DNA from: Candidatus Gracilibacteria bacterium CG17_big_fil_post_rev_8_21_14_2_50_48_13
Lineage (GTDB): Bacteria > Patescibacteriota > Gracilibacteria > 1-14-2-50-48-13
Assembly (NCBI GenBank): GCA_002783265.1
Contig: PFFG01000001.1
Coordinates: 1-64,000, forward strand
DNA: 64,000 bases
Reading direction: 5' to 3'
In this document: positions 6,908 through 16,138 of the stretch, one piece after another
Layout: every line of letters begins with the position of its first letter
How positions within the stretch are numbered: position 1 is the stretch's first letter
Translations under genes and position numbers: made by a program
The notes under the pieces: model-generated
What the model saw: the letters and a program-made list of their open reading frames with translations, nothing else
What the model was told of the DNA's origin: nothing
The model's database searches: none

Positions 6908-7588
6908 TTAATCTTGGCTAAAGGACCACAAGAGATAGAGAATATTGCGGAAAAGACCAATAAAATTAATAAAGAGCCCCATAGCAGCGGCTATATACAT
7001 GGAGTCCGGATAATGCTGCTTGATCATCTGCATATCGTAGGCAGTGAAGCCTGTGAAAATCAGGATGGCCACACTGGAGAGTATCATTTCCAGTAACTGA
7101 CTTCCCAAAAAAATATTCACCATGCCCACAACGATGAGAGCAATAACGGAGACCATGAGCATGCCGCCCCAGGAAGAAAGGTCTTTTTTTGTCACACTCC
7201 CAAAGACCGCCGCAGCGGCAAAGACACAGGTTGCAGAAAAGAACGCCTTGAAAATAAGCCCAATCCCTGCCGTCATGCCCACAAGCAGGAGAAGTGGAGC
7301 GAGGCTAAAGCCCATAAGGAGGGTAAACAGCGTGAACAGCAGGTAGTTGAGAGGAGATCGCTCCTGCCACATATGCGTCGTGAAGACAAGCACCAGCGTC
7401 ACGGCGAAGGACCCGAACATCACGAAGGGGTTGGTGAGTATTGATGGATTCACAGAAAAGAGGGCAAATCCCCCATAGGACCCAGCGGCACTCATCAGAA
7501 GTGCGAGGGCAAAGAACAGAAACACTTTATTCACAAAGGCAGACCGATCTGCCGATGCAGGAGTCATTGCGGAAACAAATGGTTCCAT
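6908..7588 (-). CDS. Bax inhibitor-1/YccA family membrane protein
   Basis: A 226-residue protein with about seven membrane helices. The BI-1 signature FTGFTAYDMQMIKQ is near residues 178-191 and the protein ends in a hydrophobic helix (NFIGLFRNILYLLWSF), both typical of the family. Members act as pH-sensitive Ca2+ leak channels or interact with the FtsH protease (YccA). It is transcribed from the promoter at 7647-7619 together with yceD. The start at 7588 has a pyrimidine-rich leader and no Shine-Dalgarno. Confidence 0.88.
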   Translation of the reverse strand: MEPFVSAMTPASADRSAFVNKVFLFFALALLMSAAGSYGGFALFSVNPSILTNPFVMFGSFAVTLVLVFTTHMWQERSPLNYLLFTLFTLLMGFSLAPLLLLVGMTAGIGLIFKAFFSATCVFAAAAVFGSVTKKDLSSWGGMLMVSVIALIVVGMVNIFLGSQLLEMILSSVAILIFTGFTAYDMQMIKQHYPDSMYIAAAMGLFINFIGLFRNILYLLWSFSQD

Positions 7589-7618
7589 AAGAAAAGGTGT
7601 GAGGTAAGTGATAGGCCT

Positions 7619-7647
7619 ATTCTAAAAGGAGCTCTGACCAGAGTCAA
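7619..7647 (-). promoter_or_regulatory. Promoter of the BI-1 and yceD pair
   Basis: TTGACT (7647-7642), 17-base spacer, TAGAAT (7624-7619); start codon 31 bases downstream of the -10. The -35 overlaps the stop codon of pth. Confidence 0.65.
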
Positions 7648-8174
7648 GCACGCTCCAGAGGGAGGCGAAGTTCATCGATAACCTGGGAAAGGGCGGTCAT
7701 CTCAGGTCCGCTCAAGCGGCCCAAAACAAAGGCGGACAGATCCGTGATGGGATGATCAGGCTTGATGCCAAGCCGTACACGTGCGACGGCGTCTGTGCCC
7801 ATTTCCTGGACCACAGACCGCATGCCGTTATGAGTGCCCGCCGAACCCGACTCCCGAAAACGCATGGTCCCCAGAGGAATATCAATATCGTCGTAGATAA
7901 TGGTCACATCGGCGGGCTCCAGTTTGTAATACTGCAAGGCTGCCTGTACGGCCATCCCGCTTCGATTCATGAGCGTATCGGGTTTGACTAACAAATACAC
8001 CGTATCGCCAAGGGGCATGCCCGAAACCCAGCCATGCAGTGACGTGTCATGGGTAAACTTCGGAAAACCGTATCGCTCAGCAAGGGCATCCACGGCAAGA
8101 AATCCCGCATTGTGGCGCGTCATGTCGTACTCTTTGCCGACATTGCCCAGTCCGACGATTATATGCTTGTTCAT
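7644..8174 (-). CDS. pth: Peptidyl-tRNA hydrolase
   Basis: A 176-residue cytosolic enzyme that frees tRNA from stalled peptidyl-tRNA. Visible signatures are VGLGN (7-11), TRHNAGF (19-25) with the catalytic His21, MNRSG near 68-72, and IIYDDIDIPLG with the catalytic-site Asp. The usual GGHNG loop reads GTHNG here. It is slightly shorter than typical (about 185-195). The ATG overlaps the ruvX stop (ATGA), so translation is probably coupled in the operon rplI-ruvX-pth. Confidence 0.93.
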   Translation of the reverse strand: MNKHIIVGLGNVGKEYDMTRHNAGFLAVDALAERYGFPKFTHDTSLHGWVSGMPLGDTVYLLVKPDTLMNRSGMAVQAALQYYKLEPADVTIIYDDIDIPLGTMRFRESGSAGTHNGMRSVVQEMGTDAVARVRLGIKPDHPITDLSAFVLGRLSGPEMTALSQVIDELRLPLERA

Positions 8175-8581
8175 AAAGAAAAATAACGTTCCAAAATTAT
8201 TTGTGCAGCCAGGGAATCTAGTCGCCCTCCAGGAAAGGGAACTCCTGTTTCCAGCTCAATATCTTCTGCTTTATTTTTGGCTTCTGCAGTCGTCACATGC
8301 TCATCCACGGGATGCACGGCAAGGCCCAGACGCTTCAGGAGGAGTGTCACGGTTTCAAAAGCCTTGGTCATAGAGGGAGAAGGTTCCGGTGGTACCCCCA
8401 CCACAACATCCCGAATGCCGGGTTCATCCTTTAACATGGTCCGCAGTTCCTGCTCAAATGTTGCAAGGTTTCCCCCCCAATGTATCTCTGGCCGGGGAAA
8501 TGCTACGGTACCAAAAGCGTCGCTTATCGCGACGCCTATGACCTTTGATCCTATATCAAAACAAAGAATTTTTTGCCGCAT
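8171..8581 (-). CDS. ruvX: YqgF/RuvX family RNase H-fold nuclease (pre-16S rRNA processing)
   Basis: A 136-residue protein. Signatures in order: FDIGSKVIGVAISD (Asp9 as the first catalytic acid), VVVGVP near 60, VDEHVTTAEAK near 97-107, and DSLAAQIILE near 122-131 with the last catalytic Asp. Members finish 16S rRNA 5'-end maturation and were also proposed as Holliday junction resolvases. A GGAGG lies 9 bases before the ATG but falls within the last codons of rplI, so it may be chance. It overlaps pth by four bases and follows rplI by four. Confidence 0.88.
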   Translation of the reverse strand: MRQKILCFDIGSKVIGVAISDAFGTVAFPRPEIHWGGNLATFEQELRTMLKDEPGIRDVVVGVPPEPSPSMTKAFETVTLLLKRLGLAVHPVDEHVTTAEAKNKAEDIELETGVPFPGGRLDSLAAQIILERYFSL

Positions 8582-8585
8582 AGAC

Positions 8586-9038
8586 TTACGCCTCCGCAGT
8601 CACGTGCACAAGAACTGATGCCTCAACACCCTCGGCAAGATGCAGTGTAACGGTAACGTCACCTTCTTTCTTGATCGGCGCCATATCGATGGAAGACTCA
8701 GAAACGTCCACCTTGTATGCAGTTTTGATGGCTGCGGCAACATCCTTCTCGCTGACAGAACCGTAGAGTGCTCCCTTATCGGAAACCTTCACCGCAATGG
8801 TGACCTCAGCACCTGCAAGAGATGCCTTGAGCTCCTGTGCCTTCGCAATAATGTCCGCAAGACGCCCCTGTTCCTTATCTTTACGCTCAAGCGCAATTTG
8901 CTGTTCCTGGCGCGTTGCAATGCGAGCAAGCCCCTGGGGAAGCAAATAGTTCATTGCATATCCCTTTGCCACATCAAGAACATCGTGTTTGTTGCCAAGT
9001 CGTGCAATTTTGTCGGTGAGAATCACTTTCAGTTTCAT
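8586..9038 (-). CDS. rplI: Ribosomal protein bL9
   Basis: A 150-residue large-subunit protein. The N-terminal rRNA-binding domain is clear: MKLKVILTDKIARLGNKHDVL then VAKGYAMNYLLPQGLA, followed by a long charged helix (about 50-78) and the C-terminal domain (GALYGSVSEKDVAAAI). The start at 9038 gives the canonical N terminus; the frame is open upstream, but that part looks non-coding. Several CPR lineages lack bL9, so its presence here is a useful marker. First gene of an operon with ruvX and pth. Confidence 0.95.
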   Translation of the reverse strand: MKLKVILTDKIARLGNKHDVLDVAKGYAMNYLLPQGLARIATRQEQQIALERKDKEQGRLADIIAKAQELKASLAGAEVTIAVKVSDKGALYGSVSEKDVAAAIKTAYKVDVSESSIDMAPIKKEGDVTVTLHLAEGVEASVLVHVTAEA

Positions 9039-9075
9039 AAACGGTGAGAAAAGAAAAAATGTAGAGTGAGCAGTT

Positions 9076-11001
9076 TTAGAAGGCCAGCATAGATCCCAGC
9101 CACTGCATGAAGTTTTGAACACTAACATCACGCAGCTGTTTACCCGAGGACTCATACCATGTGTCCGCATAGGCAAACCGATCTTTTGGTGTTACTAGGT
9201 TTTGTATATACACATTTTTTATCTTTTTATCAACGGCAAAATAGTTTTTTTGCTGGAAAAGGAAGATTGCGGGAATTTCCTCATGAAGCAAGCTGGCAAT
9301 TTGTTCAATTTGCGACTGGCGGTTTTTCATCAGCTCATCTTCGGTAAGATCAGCGCTTGGCTTGCGCATGGATTCCAAAATCTTATCGAGGGTGCTGTTT
9401 TTAAAGTTCGAAAGATTCAGACCGGAAAGTTTCGCTGCGCTCGAATGCCAGTAGGGGAATATGTCTGCATCGTAGCCCAGGTCCTGACCGATGATCATGA
9501 CATCGTAATCACGACTTTTCACGATACTGCGCAGTTCATCGGGTTCAACCTCCGACACCTCAGTTTTCACGCCAATATTGTTCCATGCCTCAGCGATGCG
9601 CCGGGTTGTTTCCGTTAAATACGATGGGGAACTGAGCGTCACCATGCGAAGGACAAAGGTTTCGCCCTTCGCATTCACACGATATCGCTTGTATTCTGCG
9701 AGGATGTCATAGACGAGGCGCCCATCCAGCACGGCTTCCTTGGTCATTTCCTCAGTCACTTCATCCGCCTTTATCTCTGGCAAACTGGATCCAGAGCCGC
9801 TTTCCAAGGTTACACCAGAACCACTGGTTCGCCCTTCACGCATGGTCGTTCCCGATAAATACTGCTTCCAGAGGCCTACCTTCTTTGCTGCCACTTGTTC
9901 ATCTGTGGGCATTTTCCAACCTGCGTCAAAAAGACTCCCCTGGGCGCGATCAGGAAAATATTGCGTCTTCCAGGAGTCGTCATTGCTGTCTGGGAAAGGA
10001 GAATTCACCTCCCGAAGAAATGGATAGGGGGAAATAAGTTCCTCACGATTGACGGCAAGAGAAAGCCCCATACGCGTCTTCACATTCACCAGTGTTTCAT
10101 TTTCCACATTTAAATAGGCTGCGTAATAACGCGGCTCGTCGATTTCATAGAGATCAAAACGCTGCATGGCCTGCACATCCGCTTGATTTTCAAAGGGCAC
10201 ACGTTTCATGGCCACCAAAGATGTTTTATTGGCCAAGACCTGCTCGAAGGTCGGATAAAACTGTAAAATGATGCGATCCAGATAAGGCGTCGCCGCGTAG
10301 TACTCATCATTACGGACAAGAGTCACAATTTGCGCACCATCCGCATTGGAGGAAAACCCTTCTTCGATTTTAAAGGGACCAGAGCCAATAGGTTTGAGAC
10401 CTGCGGGATCCGATTTCATTTTTGCCACGGGTACCTTTTCCCAAATATGTTTCGGCAAAATGCCCAGCATCGTCGCTGTGGGAAAAAACACATAAGAAGT
10501 GGGCAATTTAAACTGGACCGTCTTTTCATCGACCTTGGTGACTTTCACCCCTTCAAAGGCAGATTTCAGGAGCGCATTGGAAAACTCCGGATCCATGAGC
10601 AGGGAATAGGTAAAGACCACATCGTCTGCCGTCACCGGTGTGCCATCATGCCATTTTGCATCAGGATGCAGGCGAAAGACGAATTCTTTATAATCATTAC
10701 TTGCCTGGAAGGTTGCCAGATCAGGCACAATTTTTTTCTGTTTCGGGTCGTATTTCGTGAGGCCGGAATACACAAGAGCAACCACGTCCGGCTCCGCGGG
10801 GTTGAGCTGCGCGAAGAGCGGATTGATGGTGGAAATATTTCCTACAATACCTTCACGGAATGTTCCTCCTGGAATAGGTTGTTCATAGGAGTTGGCCTGA
10901 TAGTACACATACCCGAGGAGACCTGTCGCAATGAGCAGCACTGCGAGGGATGCACGTAAAAGAAAACGTGCTGAGAACGCACCGCGAATGGATGAAGCCA
11001 T
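9076..11001 (-). CDS. ABC-type peptide-binding protein, SBP_bac_5 family, membrane-anchored
   Basis: A 641-residue protein. An N-terminal helix at about 13-32 (LRASLAVLLIATGLLGYVYY) serves as anchor; there is no lipobox Cys. The binding domain then starts as in DppA/OppA proteins (GTFREGIVGNISTINPLFAQ), with VYSGLTKYDP, FRLHPDAKWHDGTPVTADDVVFTYSLL and a C-terminal lobe with IIGQDLGYDADIFPYWHSS. An extra Gly/Ser-rich segment of about 15 residues lies near 405. Family members capture peptides for ABC importers, but no permease or ATPase genes are nearby. It lies three bases after secG. Confidence 0.87.
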   Translation of the reverse strand: MASSIRGAFSARFLLRASLAVLLIATGLLGYVYYQANSYEQPIPGGTFREGIVGNISTINPLFAQLNPAEPDVVALVYSGLTKYDPKQKKIVPDLATFQASNDYKEFVFRLHPDAKWHDGTPVTADDVVFTYSLLMDPEFSNALLKSAFEGVKVTKVDEKTVQFKLPTSYVFFPTATMLGILPKHIWEKVPVAKMKSDPAGLKPIGSGPFKIEEGFSSNADGAQIVTLVRNDEYYAATPYLDRIILQFYPTFEQVLANKTSLVAMKRVPFENQADVQAMQRFDLYEIDEPRYYAAYLNVENETLVNVKTRMGLSLAVNREELISPYPFLREVNSPFPDSNDDSWKTQYFPDRAQGSLFDAGWKMPTDEQVAAKKVGLWKQYLSGTTMREGRTSGSGVTLESGSGSSLPEIKADEVTEEMTKEAVLDGRLVYDILAEYKRYRVNAKGETFVLRMVTLSSPSYLTETTRRIAEAWNNIGVKTEVSEVEPDELRSIVKSRDYDVMIIGQDLGYDADIFPYWHSSAAKLSGLNLSNFKNSTLDKILESMRKPSADLTEDELMKNRQSQIEQIASLLHEEIPAIFLFQQKNYFAVDKKIKNVYIQNLVTPKDRFAYADTWYESSGKQLRDVSVQNFMQWLGSMLAF

Positions 11002-11004
11002 AGA

Positions 11005-11223
11005 TTAGCGAACGAATGCAAAAGCCAACGTGTTCAAAACAAGTAACACAGCGAGCACAATAGTCGCCAGAAAAAGAAATTTTTCAGCGCCACGCTTTGT
11101 GGAATACACATTGCCGCTTCCACCAAAGGTTTCGGAGAGACCAACACCTTTGCTTTGCAACAAAATGGACACAGCCAGCGTGACTGCAAAGACGATTTGA
11201 AGGACAATCAAAAGAGTTTTCAT
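11005..11223 (-). CDS. secG: Preprotein translocase subunit SecG
   Basis: A 72-residue protein with two membrane helices (about 3-23 and 49-69) joined by the conserved loop LLQSKGVGLSETFGGSGNVYSTKRGAEKF, the SecG signature. It is an accessory subunit of the SecYEG channel. Length is typical. Leader GTAACGCCCAC shows no Shine-Dalgarno. It probably shares a transcript with the peptide-binding protein downstream. Confidence 0.92.
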   Translation of the reverse strand: MKTLLIVLQIVFAVTLAVSILLQSKGVGLSETFGGSGNVYSTKRGAEKFLFLATIVLAVLLVLNTLAFAFVR

Positions 11224-11294
11224 GTGGGCGTTACGCTCTATAAATACAAAGTTCCGCCGCCATATTACCTAGGCTTTGCGGGAAACGCAAGCCT

Positions 11295-13259
11295 TTAGAT
11301 GCGGCCCTGCACAGAAAGAAAACGTTTGGGATCTTTACCGCGAATATGCACACAGTCTTTGTGATGGAGACGAATAGTATGCTGCGTGCTTATGTAGGCC
11401 ACCAGATCCGTTGCAGGACAGGAGGCAATTTTTTGGTCACAGCATTTGGCCAGGGCATAGGGAATTGCAGGATCTCCACCAACAATGTAGGCCTTTTCTC
11501 CATATTGTTTTTGTTCTGGCCGTACCACCGTCGCCTGAAGAATTTTTCTATCAGGACCAAGCCGCAAATCCGGGTAGATTTTACGGACCACCGATAAGGC
11601 CGTGGTGGCACTTTTCCCAACCTTCAGTAAGAGTCGTTCTTTCCCCGAGATTTTCAACTCTCCATCACCAAGCAAAGCATCCAACTGGGACATGGAAGGA
11701 TCTAGCGGCTCTTTCCCGACACTTGCCAGGGCCTGATCCACCAGTTTGCGTCCTCGTTCTATAAAGGTCTCCCGCTGTGCTTCACGTAAAAAAGCTTGAA
11801 TACGTGATCGGGCATTAGGCGTTTTCGCATAGAGGAGCGACGTGCCCGTGGGTTTGTGCGAGGCCCTAGTCACCACTGACACCACATCACCGGTTTTGAG
11901 CTGGTAGGACAAAGGTACCGCCTTCTCATTTACCGTCGCGCCAATACAATGGTGTCCCACTTCCGAGTGAATCGCATAGGCAAAATCGAGGGGTGTCGAG
12001 TGACGGGGCAGGGCGACGACATCGCCTTTGGGCGTGATCACAAAAACCTTATCAATGATACGACTGAAGTCCGTAGAGTCATCAGCAGGGATACGGCCAA
12101 TACGCTTGAACTCACGGTTTATCATGGCCAGTTTCTGTTGCCAAAGCTCACCGTGATCCGGTGTCGAGGACCCCATTTCCTTATAGGCGCCATGGGATGC
12201 AATACCATACTCCGCCACGTCATCCATGGCACGAGTGCGAATTTGAATTTCTACAGGCAGCATGTCATTGCCTGGATACATGCCCGTTACGGCCGTATGA
12301 AGACTCTGATAGTTATTTGACTTTGGCGACGCAATATAATCTTTCATACGTCCTGCAATTGGCGGAAACTGCTCATGGACATACCCCAAAAGCCTGTAAC
12401 AATCTTCCTTCGTATCCACCACAATACGCAGTGCAAAAATATCGTACAGCTCAGCAGGGTGATCAAAATGCTTCTGATGCATCTTGTGTGCCGTTGAATA
12501 CACACTTTTTATGCGTCCATAGATTTTACCCGAAAGCTTATGGTGTTGCATCAGTTGTGCGATCTCCTGTTTACAAACAAGAAGAATATCCGGGTGTTCT
12601 TCATTGAGCAACTGGAGGTCTGACGCAGTTTTCTGGTAGAGTTTCGGATGCAAAACGCGAAACGCCTCATCTTCAATGCGTACCTTGAGCGCATAGACAC
12701 CAAGCCGTCCCGCAAGTGGGGCATAGATTTCCAACATTTCTTTAGCTAGGCGAATTTGTTTTTCGCGTGCCGTGCCTTCCAGCGTCAGGAGCCCAGACAT
12801 GCGTGTTGCTAACTTGACGAGAATGACACGCACGTCCTCCGCAAGAACGAGGAGCATTTCCCTGAGTTGCATGACTTCTTCCTGTGTATCCGCATGAAGG
12901 CGGATCTTTTTCAGCTCCGTAAAGCGCTGCACCAGATGGGCCGCAGCTGGTCCAACACGCTCTGCCAGGGTTGCTTCCGTAAGACCACAGGACTTGATGG
13001 TTTCATGCAGAAGCATGACTTCCATAGTCATCACATCGGGTTTGATGAGCAGGAGAAGGTCAACACTCTGCATGATATGAGAAAAAAGCATGTCACCATT
13101 GCGGCGCACATGCCCGAGGCTTGTGTCATAAGCAACGGCAAAAGCACGTTCGAGTCGCGCATACATATCATCGGTTTCCTTGGATTTTTGATGCCCAAGA
13201 TACTTCACCATCTTATTGTAGACGCGCTCCAGATGTGGAGTGTATGCAGCTTGGTTCAT
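11295..13259 (-). CDS. RelA/SpoT homologue: (p)ppGpp synthetase with inactivated hydrolase domain
   Basis: A 654-residue long RSH protein. Domains: HD hydrolase fold (about 30-165), synthetase (about 240-365), TGS (about 403-465), and a zinc-finger region with CC and CVH at about 610-645. The synthetase keeps RIKSVYS, RMKDYIA (304-310), NNYQSLHT and EIQIRT. The hydrolase site is lost: HD reads HE (85-86), the catalytic ED pair reads KS (89-90), and the Asp of KLADR reads Thr (152). I chose the ATG at 13259 because a longer TTG start at 13313 would lie inside the promoter -35. The enzyme should make but not degrade (p)ppGpp. Confidence 0.9.
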   Translation of the reverse strand: MNQAAYTPHLERVYNKMVKYLGHQKSKETDDMYARLERAFAVAYDTSLGHVRRNGDMLFSHIMQSVDLLLLIKPDVMTMEVMLLHETIKSCGLTEATLAERVGPAAAHLVQRFTELKKIRLHADTQEEVMQLREMLLVLAEDVRVILVKLATRMSGLLTLEGTAREKQIRLAKEMLEIYAPLAGRLGVYALKVRIEDEAFRVLHPKLYQKTASDLQLLNEEHPDILLVCKQEIAQLMQHHKLSGKIYGRIKSVYSTAHKMHQKHFDHPAELYDIFALRIVVDTKEDCYRLLGYVHEQFPPIAGRMKDYIASPKSNNYQSLHTAVTGMYPGNDMLPVEIQIRTRAMDDVAEYGIASHGAYKEMGSSTPDHGELWQQKLAMINREFKRIGRIPADDSTDFSRIIDKVFVITPKGDVVALPRHSTPLDFAYAIHSEVGHHCIGATVNEKAVPLSYQLKTGDVVSVVTRASHKPTGTSLLYAKTPNARSRIQAFLREAQRETFIERGRKLVDQALASVGKEPLDPSMSQLDALLGDGELKISGKERLLLKVGKSATTALSVVRKIYPDLRLGPDRKILQATVVRPEQKQYGEKAYIVGGDPAIPYALAKCCDQKIASCPATDLVAYISTQHTIRLHHKDCVHIRGKDPKRFLSVQGRI

Positions 13260-13283
13260 GGAGCAGAGAAAAGTGCTAGCTGT

Positions 13284-13313
13284 ATCATAACAAAGTATTC
13301 GTTCCCGAAGCAA
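13284..13313 (-). promoter_or_regulatory. Promoter of the RelA/SpoT homologue
   Basis: TTGCTT (13313-13308), 18-base spacer, TATGAT (13289-13284), ATG 25 bases after the -10. It supports the ATG at 13259 as the start. Confidence 0.5.
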
Positions 13314-13374
13314 ATTTTCCTTCCACGCCGCCTCATCTCTATGGTAGAGTAGGCGAGATTTTTTGACCGCCCTT

Positions 13375-14505
13375 ATGCGCCTTGCTTTCTTTCATGATTT
13401 TCTTCTTCGTTTTGGAGGAGCGGAACACGTGTTGTTTACCATGGCAAAAGCGTACCCAGAGGCGCCAATTTATACACTATTCTGTGATTTCGACGGTCTT
13501 AAAGCCCGTTATCCTGAGTTTGCCAACCGCATACACGTGCACCCTAAGGCGCAGCGCGCCTATAAGCTGGGAAGAAAAATACCCCTGATCGGCAAACAAG
13601 TCTCCAAACTCTTCCTCCCGTACTATGGGCGCTGGGTCGAGGAAATAGATTTTTCTGACTACGACACGGTGATTGCAAACAGTACGGCCTGGGGCCTTGG
13701 CGTGGTAACACCCTCATGGACCAAACTCATTGCCTATGTACACAGCCCAGCGCGATATCTCTGGGATTACTACCCTGATTACAAGCGTGAACTTGGAAGT
13801 AAGGGACAAGGATCGCTTCGGGACACCCTGCTGACCTACAGTCTTTCACGGCGAAGGCTTGAAAACCGCGTCAGTGCGGATCGCCCTGACGCTATTCTCT
13901 GTAATTCCACACTGGTTGCGGATCGCATTGCAAAGTTTTACAGACGCAAGGCAACGGTCCTCTATCCCCCCGTCGATATAGACAACATTTCCTGCACGGG
14001 TGCGTCGCCGCAAAGTTATGCACTCATACTTTCCACGCTCACCCCGTATAAGAACATTGATAAGATTCTTTCCTGGTGGGGAGACAGAGAAACCAAGCTC
14101 CTCATAGCGGGTGACGGTCCAGACCGTGAGCGACTTAAAAAACTTGCTGGGAAAAATGTGACCTTTCTTGGATATGTCAGCCAGGAAAAAAAGACGACGC
14201 TCTTAGAAGAGGCGCGCCTACTTTTCTATCCCTCCATGGAAGATTTTGGCATTGGCCCCATTGAAGCCATGGCTGCAGGAAAACTGACCATTGCCCTGGG
14301 AAAGGGTGGGGCATTGGAAACCGTTACTGATGGGCAAACCGGTATCTTTGTGACTGATTTATCTCAAAAATCTTTGGATCACGCATGGGAAAAGTTTTGC
14401 ACAATTGAGAAAAACTATACGGCGAACCATCTTCGAATATCTTCTGAACGTTTTTCCAGAAATTCGTTTCTTCATTCACTTTCTTCCTATATCGATGCTA
14501 GTTAG
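13375..14505 (+). CDS. Glycosyltransferase family 4 (GT-B fold)
   Basis: A 376-residue cytosolic or membrane-associated enzyme. The N-terminal acceptor lobe begins MRLAFFHDFLLRFGGAEHVLF with the Gly-rich turn. The C-terminal donor lobe has LAGKNVTFLGYVSQEKKTTLL and EDFGIGPIEAMAAGKLTIALGKGGALETV, the GT4 EX7E region. It should transfer sugar from a nucleotide donor to a surface glycan or lipid; the substrate cannot be told. The ATG at 13375 fits the N-terminal pattern better than an in-frame TTG at 13363. It overlaps the following membrane glycosyltransferase by 11 bases. Confidence 0.87.
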   Translation: MRLAFFHDFLLRFGGAEHVLFTMAKAYPEAPIYTLFCDFDGLKARYPEFANRIHVHPKAQRAYKLGRKIPLIGKQVSKLFLPYYGRWVEEIDFSDYDTVIANSTAWGLGVVTPSWTKLIAYVHSPARYLWDYYPDYKRELGSKGQGSLRDTLLTYSLSRRRLENRVSADRPDAILCNSTLVADRIAKFYRRKATVLYPPVDIDNISCTGASPQSYALILSTLTPYKNIDKILSWWGDRETKLLIAGDGPDRERLKKLAGKNVTFLGYVSQEKKTTLLEEARLLFYPSMEDFGIGPIEAMAAGKLTIALGKGGALETVTDGQTGIFVTDLSQKSLDHAWEKFCTIEKNYTANHLRISSERFSRNSFLHSLSSYIDAS

Positions 14506-16093
14506 CAAAAATCGATCCGGAAAAATCTGGATGTTTCTTCTCTCATTTGCGCTCCTCTGCGCTCTTGTGGGAAGCCTGTACGTTCATGCATGGAATTTAG
14601 GCGTAAGCCCTATGGGTCTATTTAGCGACGAAGCTTCTATAGGGCTCAATGCAAAGACCATTGCAGAGTATGGGACAGATGAGTTTGGAACTCCAACACC
14701 GTTGTACTTTCAAGCTTTTGGAGAGTATAAAAACCCCGTTTATATCTATGCACTCGCTTGGTTACTCCAGTATGTTCCTATGAGTGACATCAGTGTCCGA
14801 GGGGTCAGCTTTCTGTTTTTTGTTGGTATTCTTCTTGTCTGGACGATCTTTGCGGAACTGTACTGGAAAAACCGCGGACTCACGGTCCTCCATGTTCTCA
14901 TGCTAGGGGCATCACCGTGGCTATTTTCTCTTTCACGAGTAAGCTTTGAGGCAATTTCGTTCGTTTTCTTTTATGTTTCGTTTCTTACAGTCTATTTTCT
15001 ATTATATATTAATAAGTTTAGAAGTTTTATTTCGGTTATTTTGCTTTCCGTTCTTTGCGCGGCTTTTGCTGGTATCTCCTGGTACTCCTACTCCACAGCA
15101 CGGCTTCTCATTCTTATCAGCATATTTGGGGCATGTACACTGTTGCTTCTCCAACGTAAACGTCTTGCCCCTCTCCTCATTATTTTTCTGAGTGGTCTTG
15201 CTCTCCTCCCCGCAACAGGACTTTTAGAAGGAAACAACACGATTCTCCTTGGACGATTTTCACAAATTTCCTACTTCTATGATGCGACACTGACCTGGGG
15301 TGAAAAAATCGGGCAGTTCCTTCAGATTTATAGCAGCTATTTTTCTCCTGAATTTCATCTGTGGGTAGGGGATAGTAATCTCAGGCACCATGCAGGACCA
15401 GCCGGCATGTCCTCTTACTTTGTCTATGGTTCCATGTGGATTGGTGTTTTCCTCACGCTCTTTGCCTGGCGAACCAGAAAGTTGCAGCCCTTCTCTGATC
15501 GGGCTTGGTTTGCCAATTTTATGCTCATGGAATTTTTCGCAGCCCCCCTGGCTGCCAGTATGACAGAACCTGGCCATGCAATTCGTGTTGTCAGCATGAT
15601 CATCCCTATGCTCTTTTTTTCCGGTGTAATGCTTGCTTTTCTGCGTCGCCATCTCCAAACCTGGGCACCCATCGTCGGCATATCTGCCATTCTTCTCATT
15701 CTTCTCGAAGCCACGCCCTTTCTTTCCTATGCACTTGGCCACTATACGAGATACTCTGTACGCTACTTTATGACCTACGGTACGGAGGAAGCTGTACGAA
15801 CAGTTGCCACCATGCGATACCCCTTGCTCGTTATCGACAAAGACCTCTACGAAGCAAATGTTATAGCTTCGTATTACACCGAGACATTGAATAATGCCAT
15901 AACCATTACTTCTGGCATTTCCGATTCATACATACAAAATATCCAGATACCATTTTGCTATCTAGCAAAACACACGCCCTACACACAAACCACAAAACAC
16001 GTTGCCCCCAACGCGATACCCGTACCCCTGGATGTCCAATCACGTCTGAAGTTAACCTGTTTCCCTGGCGAGACAAGCGCACAATCCTCTTGA
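14495..16093 (+). CDS. Integral membrane glycosyltransferase, GT39/PMT-like
   Basis: A 532-residue protein with about 10-11 membrane helices. After the first helix comes GLFSDEASIGLNAKTIAEYG, where the DE pair in the first outer loop matches the catalytic acid motif of polyprenyl-phosphate-sugar transferases (PMT/ArnT clan). It likely moves a sugar from a lipid carrier to a protein or glycan outside the membrane. The start at 14495 overlaps the stop of the GT4 gene; a longer frame from 14405 would add residues that look unlike a leader. The region near 14.93-15.06 kb is unusually AT-rich, mostly from Phe/Ile/Tyr codons. Confidence 0.75.
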   Translation: MLVSKNRSGKIWMFLLSFALLCALVGSLYVHAWNLGVSPMGLFSDEASIGLNAKTIAEYGTDEFGTPTPLYFQAFGEYKNPVYIYALAWLLQYVPMSDISVRGVSFLFFVGILLVWTIFAELYWKNRGLTVLHVLMLGASPWLFSLSRVSFEAISFVFFYVSFLTVYFLLYINKFRSFISVILLSVLCAAFAGISWYSYSTARLLILISIFGACTLLLLQRKRLAPLLIIFLSGLALLPATGLLEGNNTILLGRFSQISYFYDATLTWGEKIGQFLQIYSSYFSPEFHLWVGDSNLRHHAGPAGMSSYFVYGSMWIGVFLTLFAWRTRKLQPFSDRAWFANFMLMEFFAAPLAASMTEPGHAIRVVSMIIPMLFFSGVMLAFLRRHLQTWAPIVGISAILLILLEATPFLSYALGHYTRYSVRYFMTYGTEEAVRTVATMRYPLLVIDKDLYEANVIASYYTETLNNAITITSGISDSYIQNIQIPFCYLAKHTPYTQTTKHVAPNAIPVPLDVQSRLKLTCFPGETSAQSS

Positions 16094-16138
16094 GCTTCAC
16101 CCTTCCTTTGATACAGTAGATATATGTGAGCCCACCTT

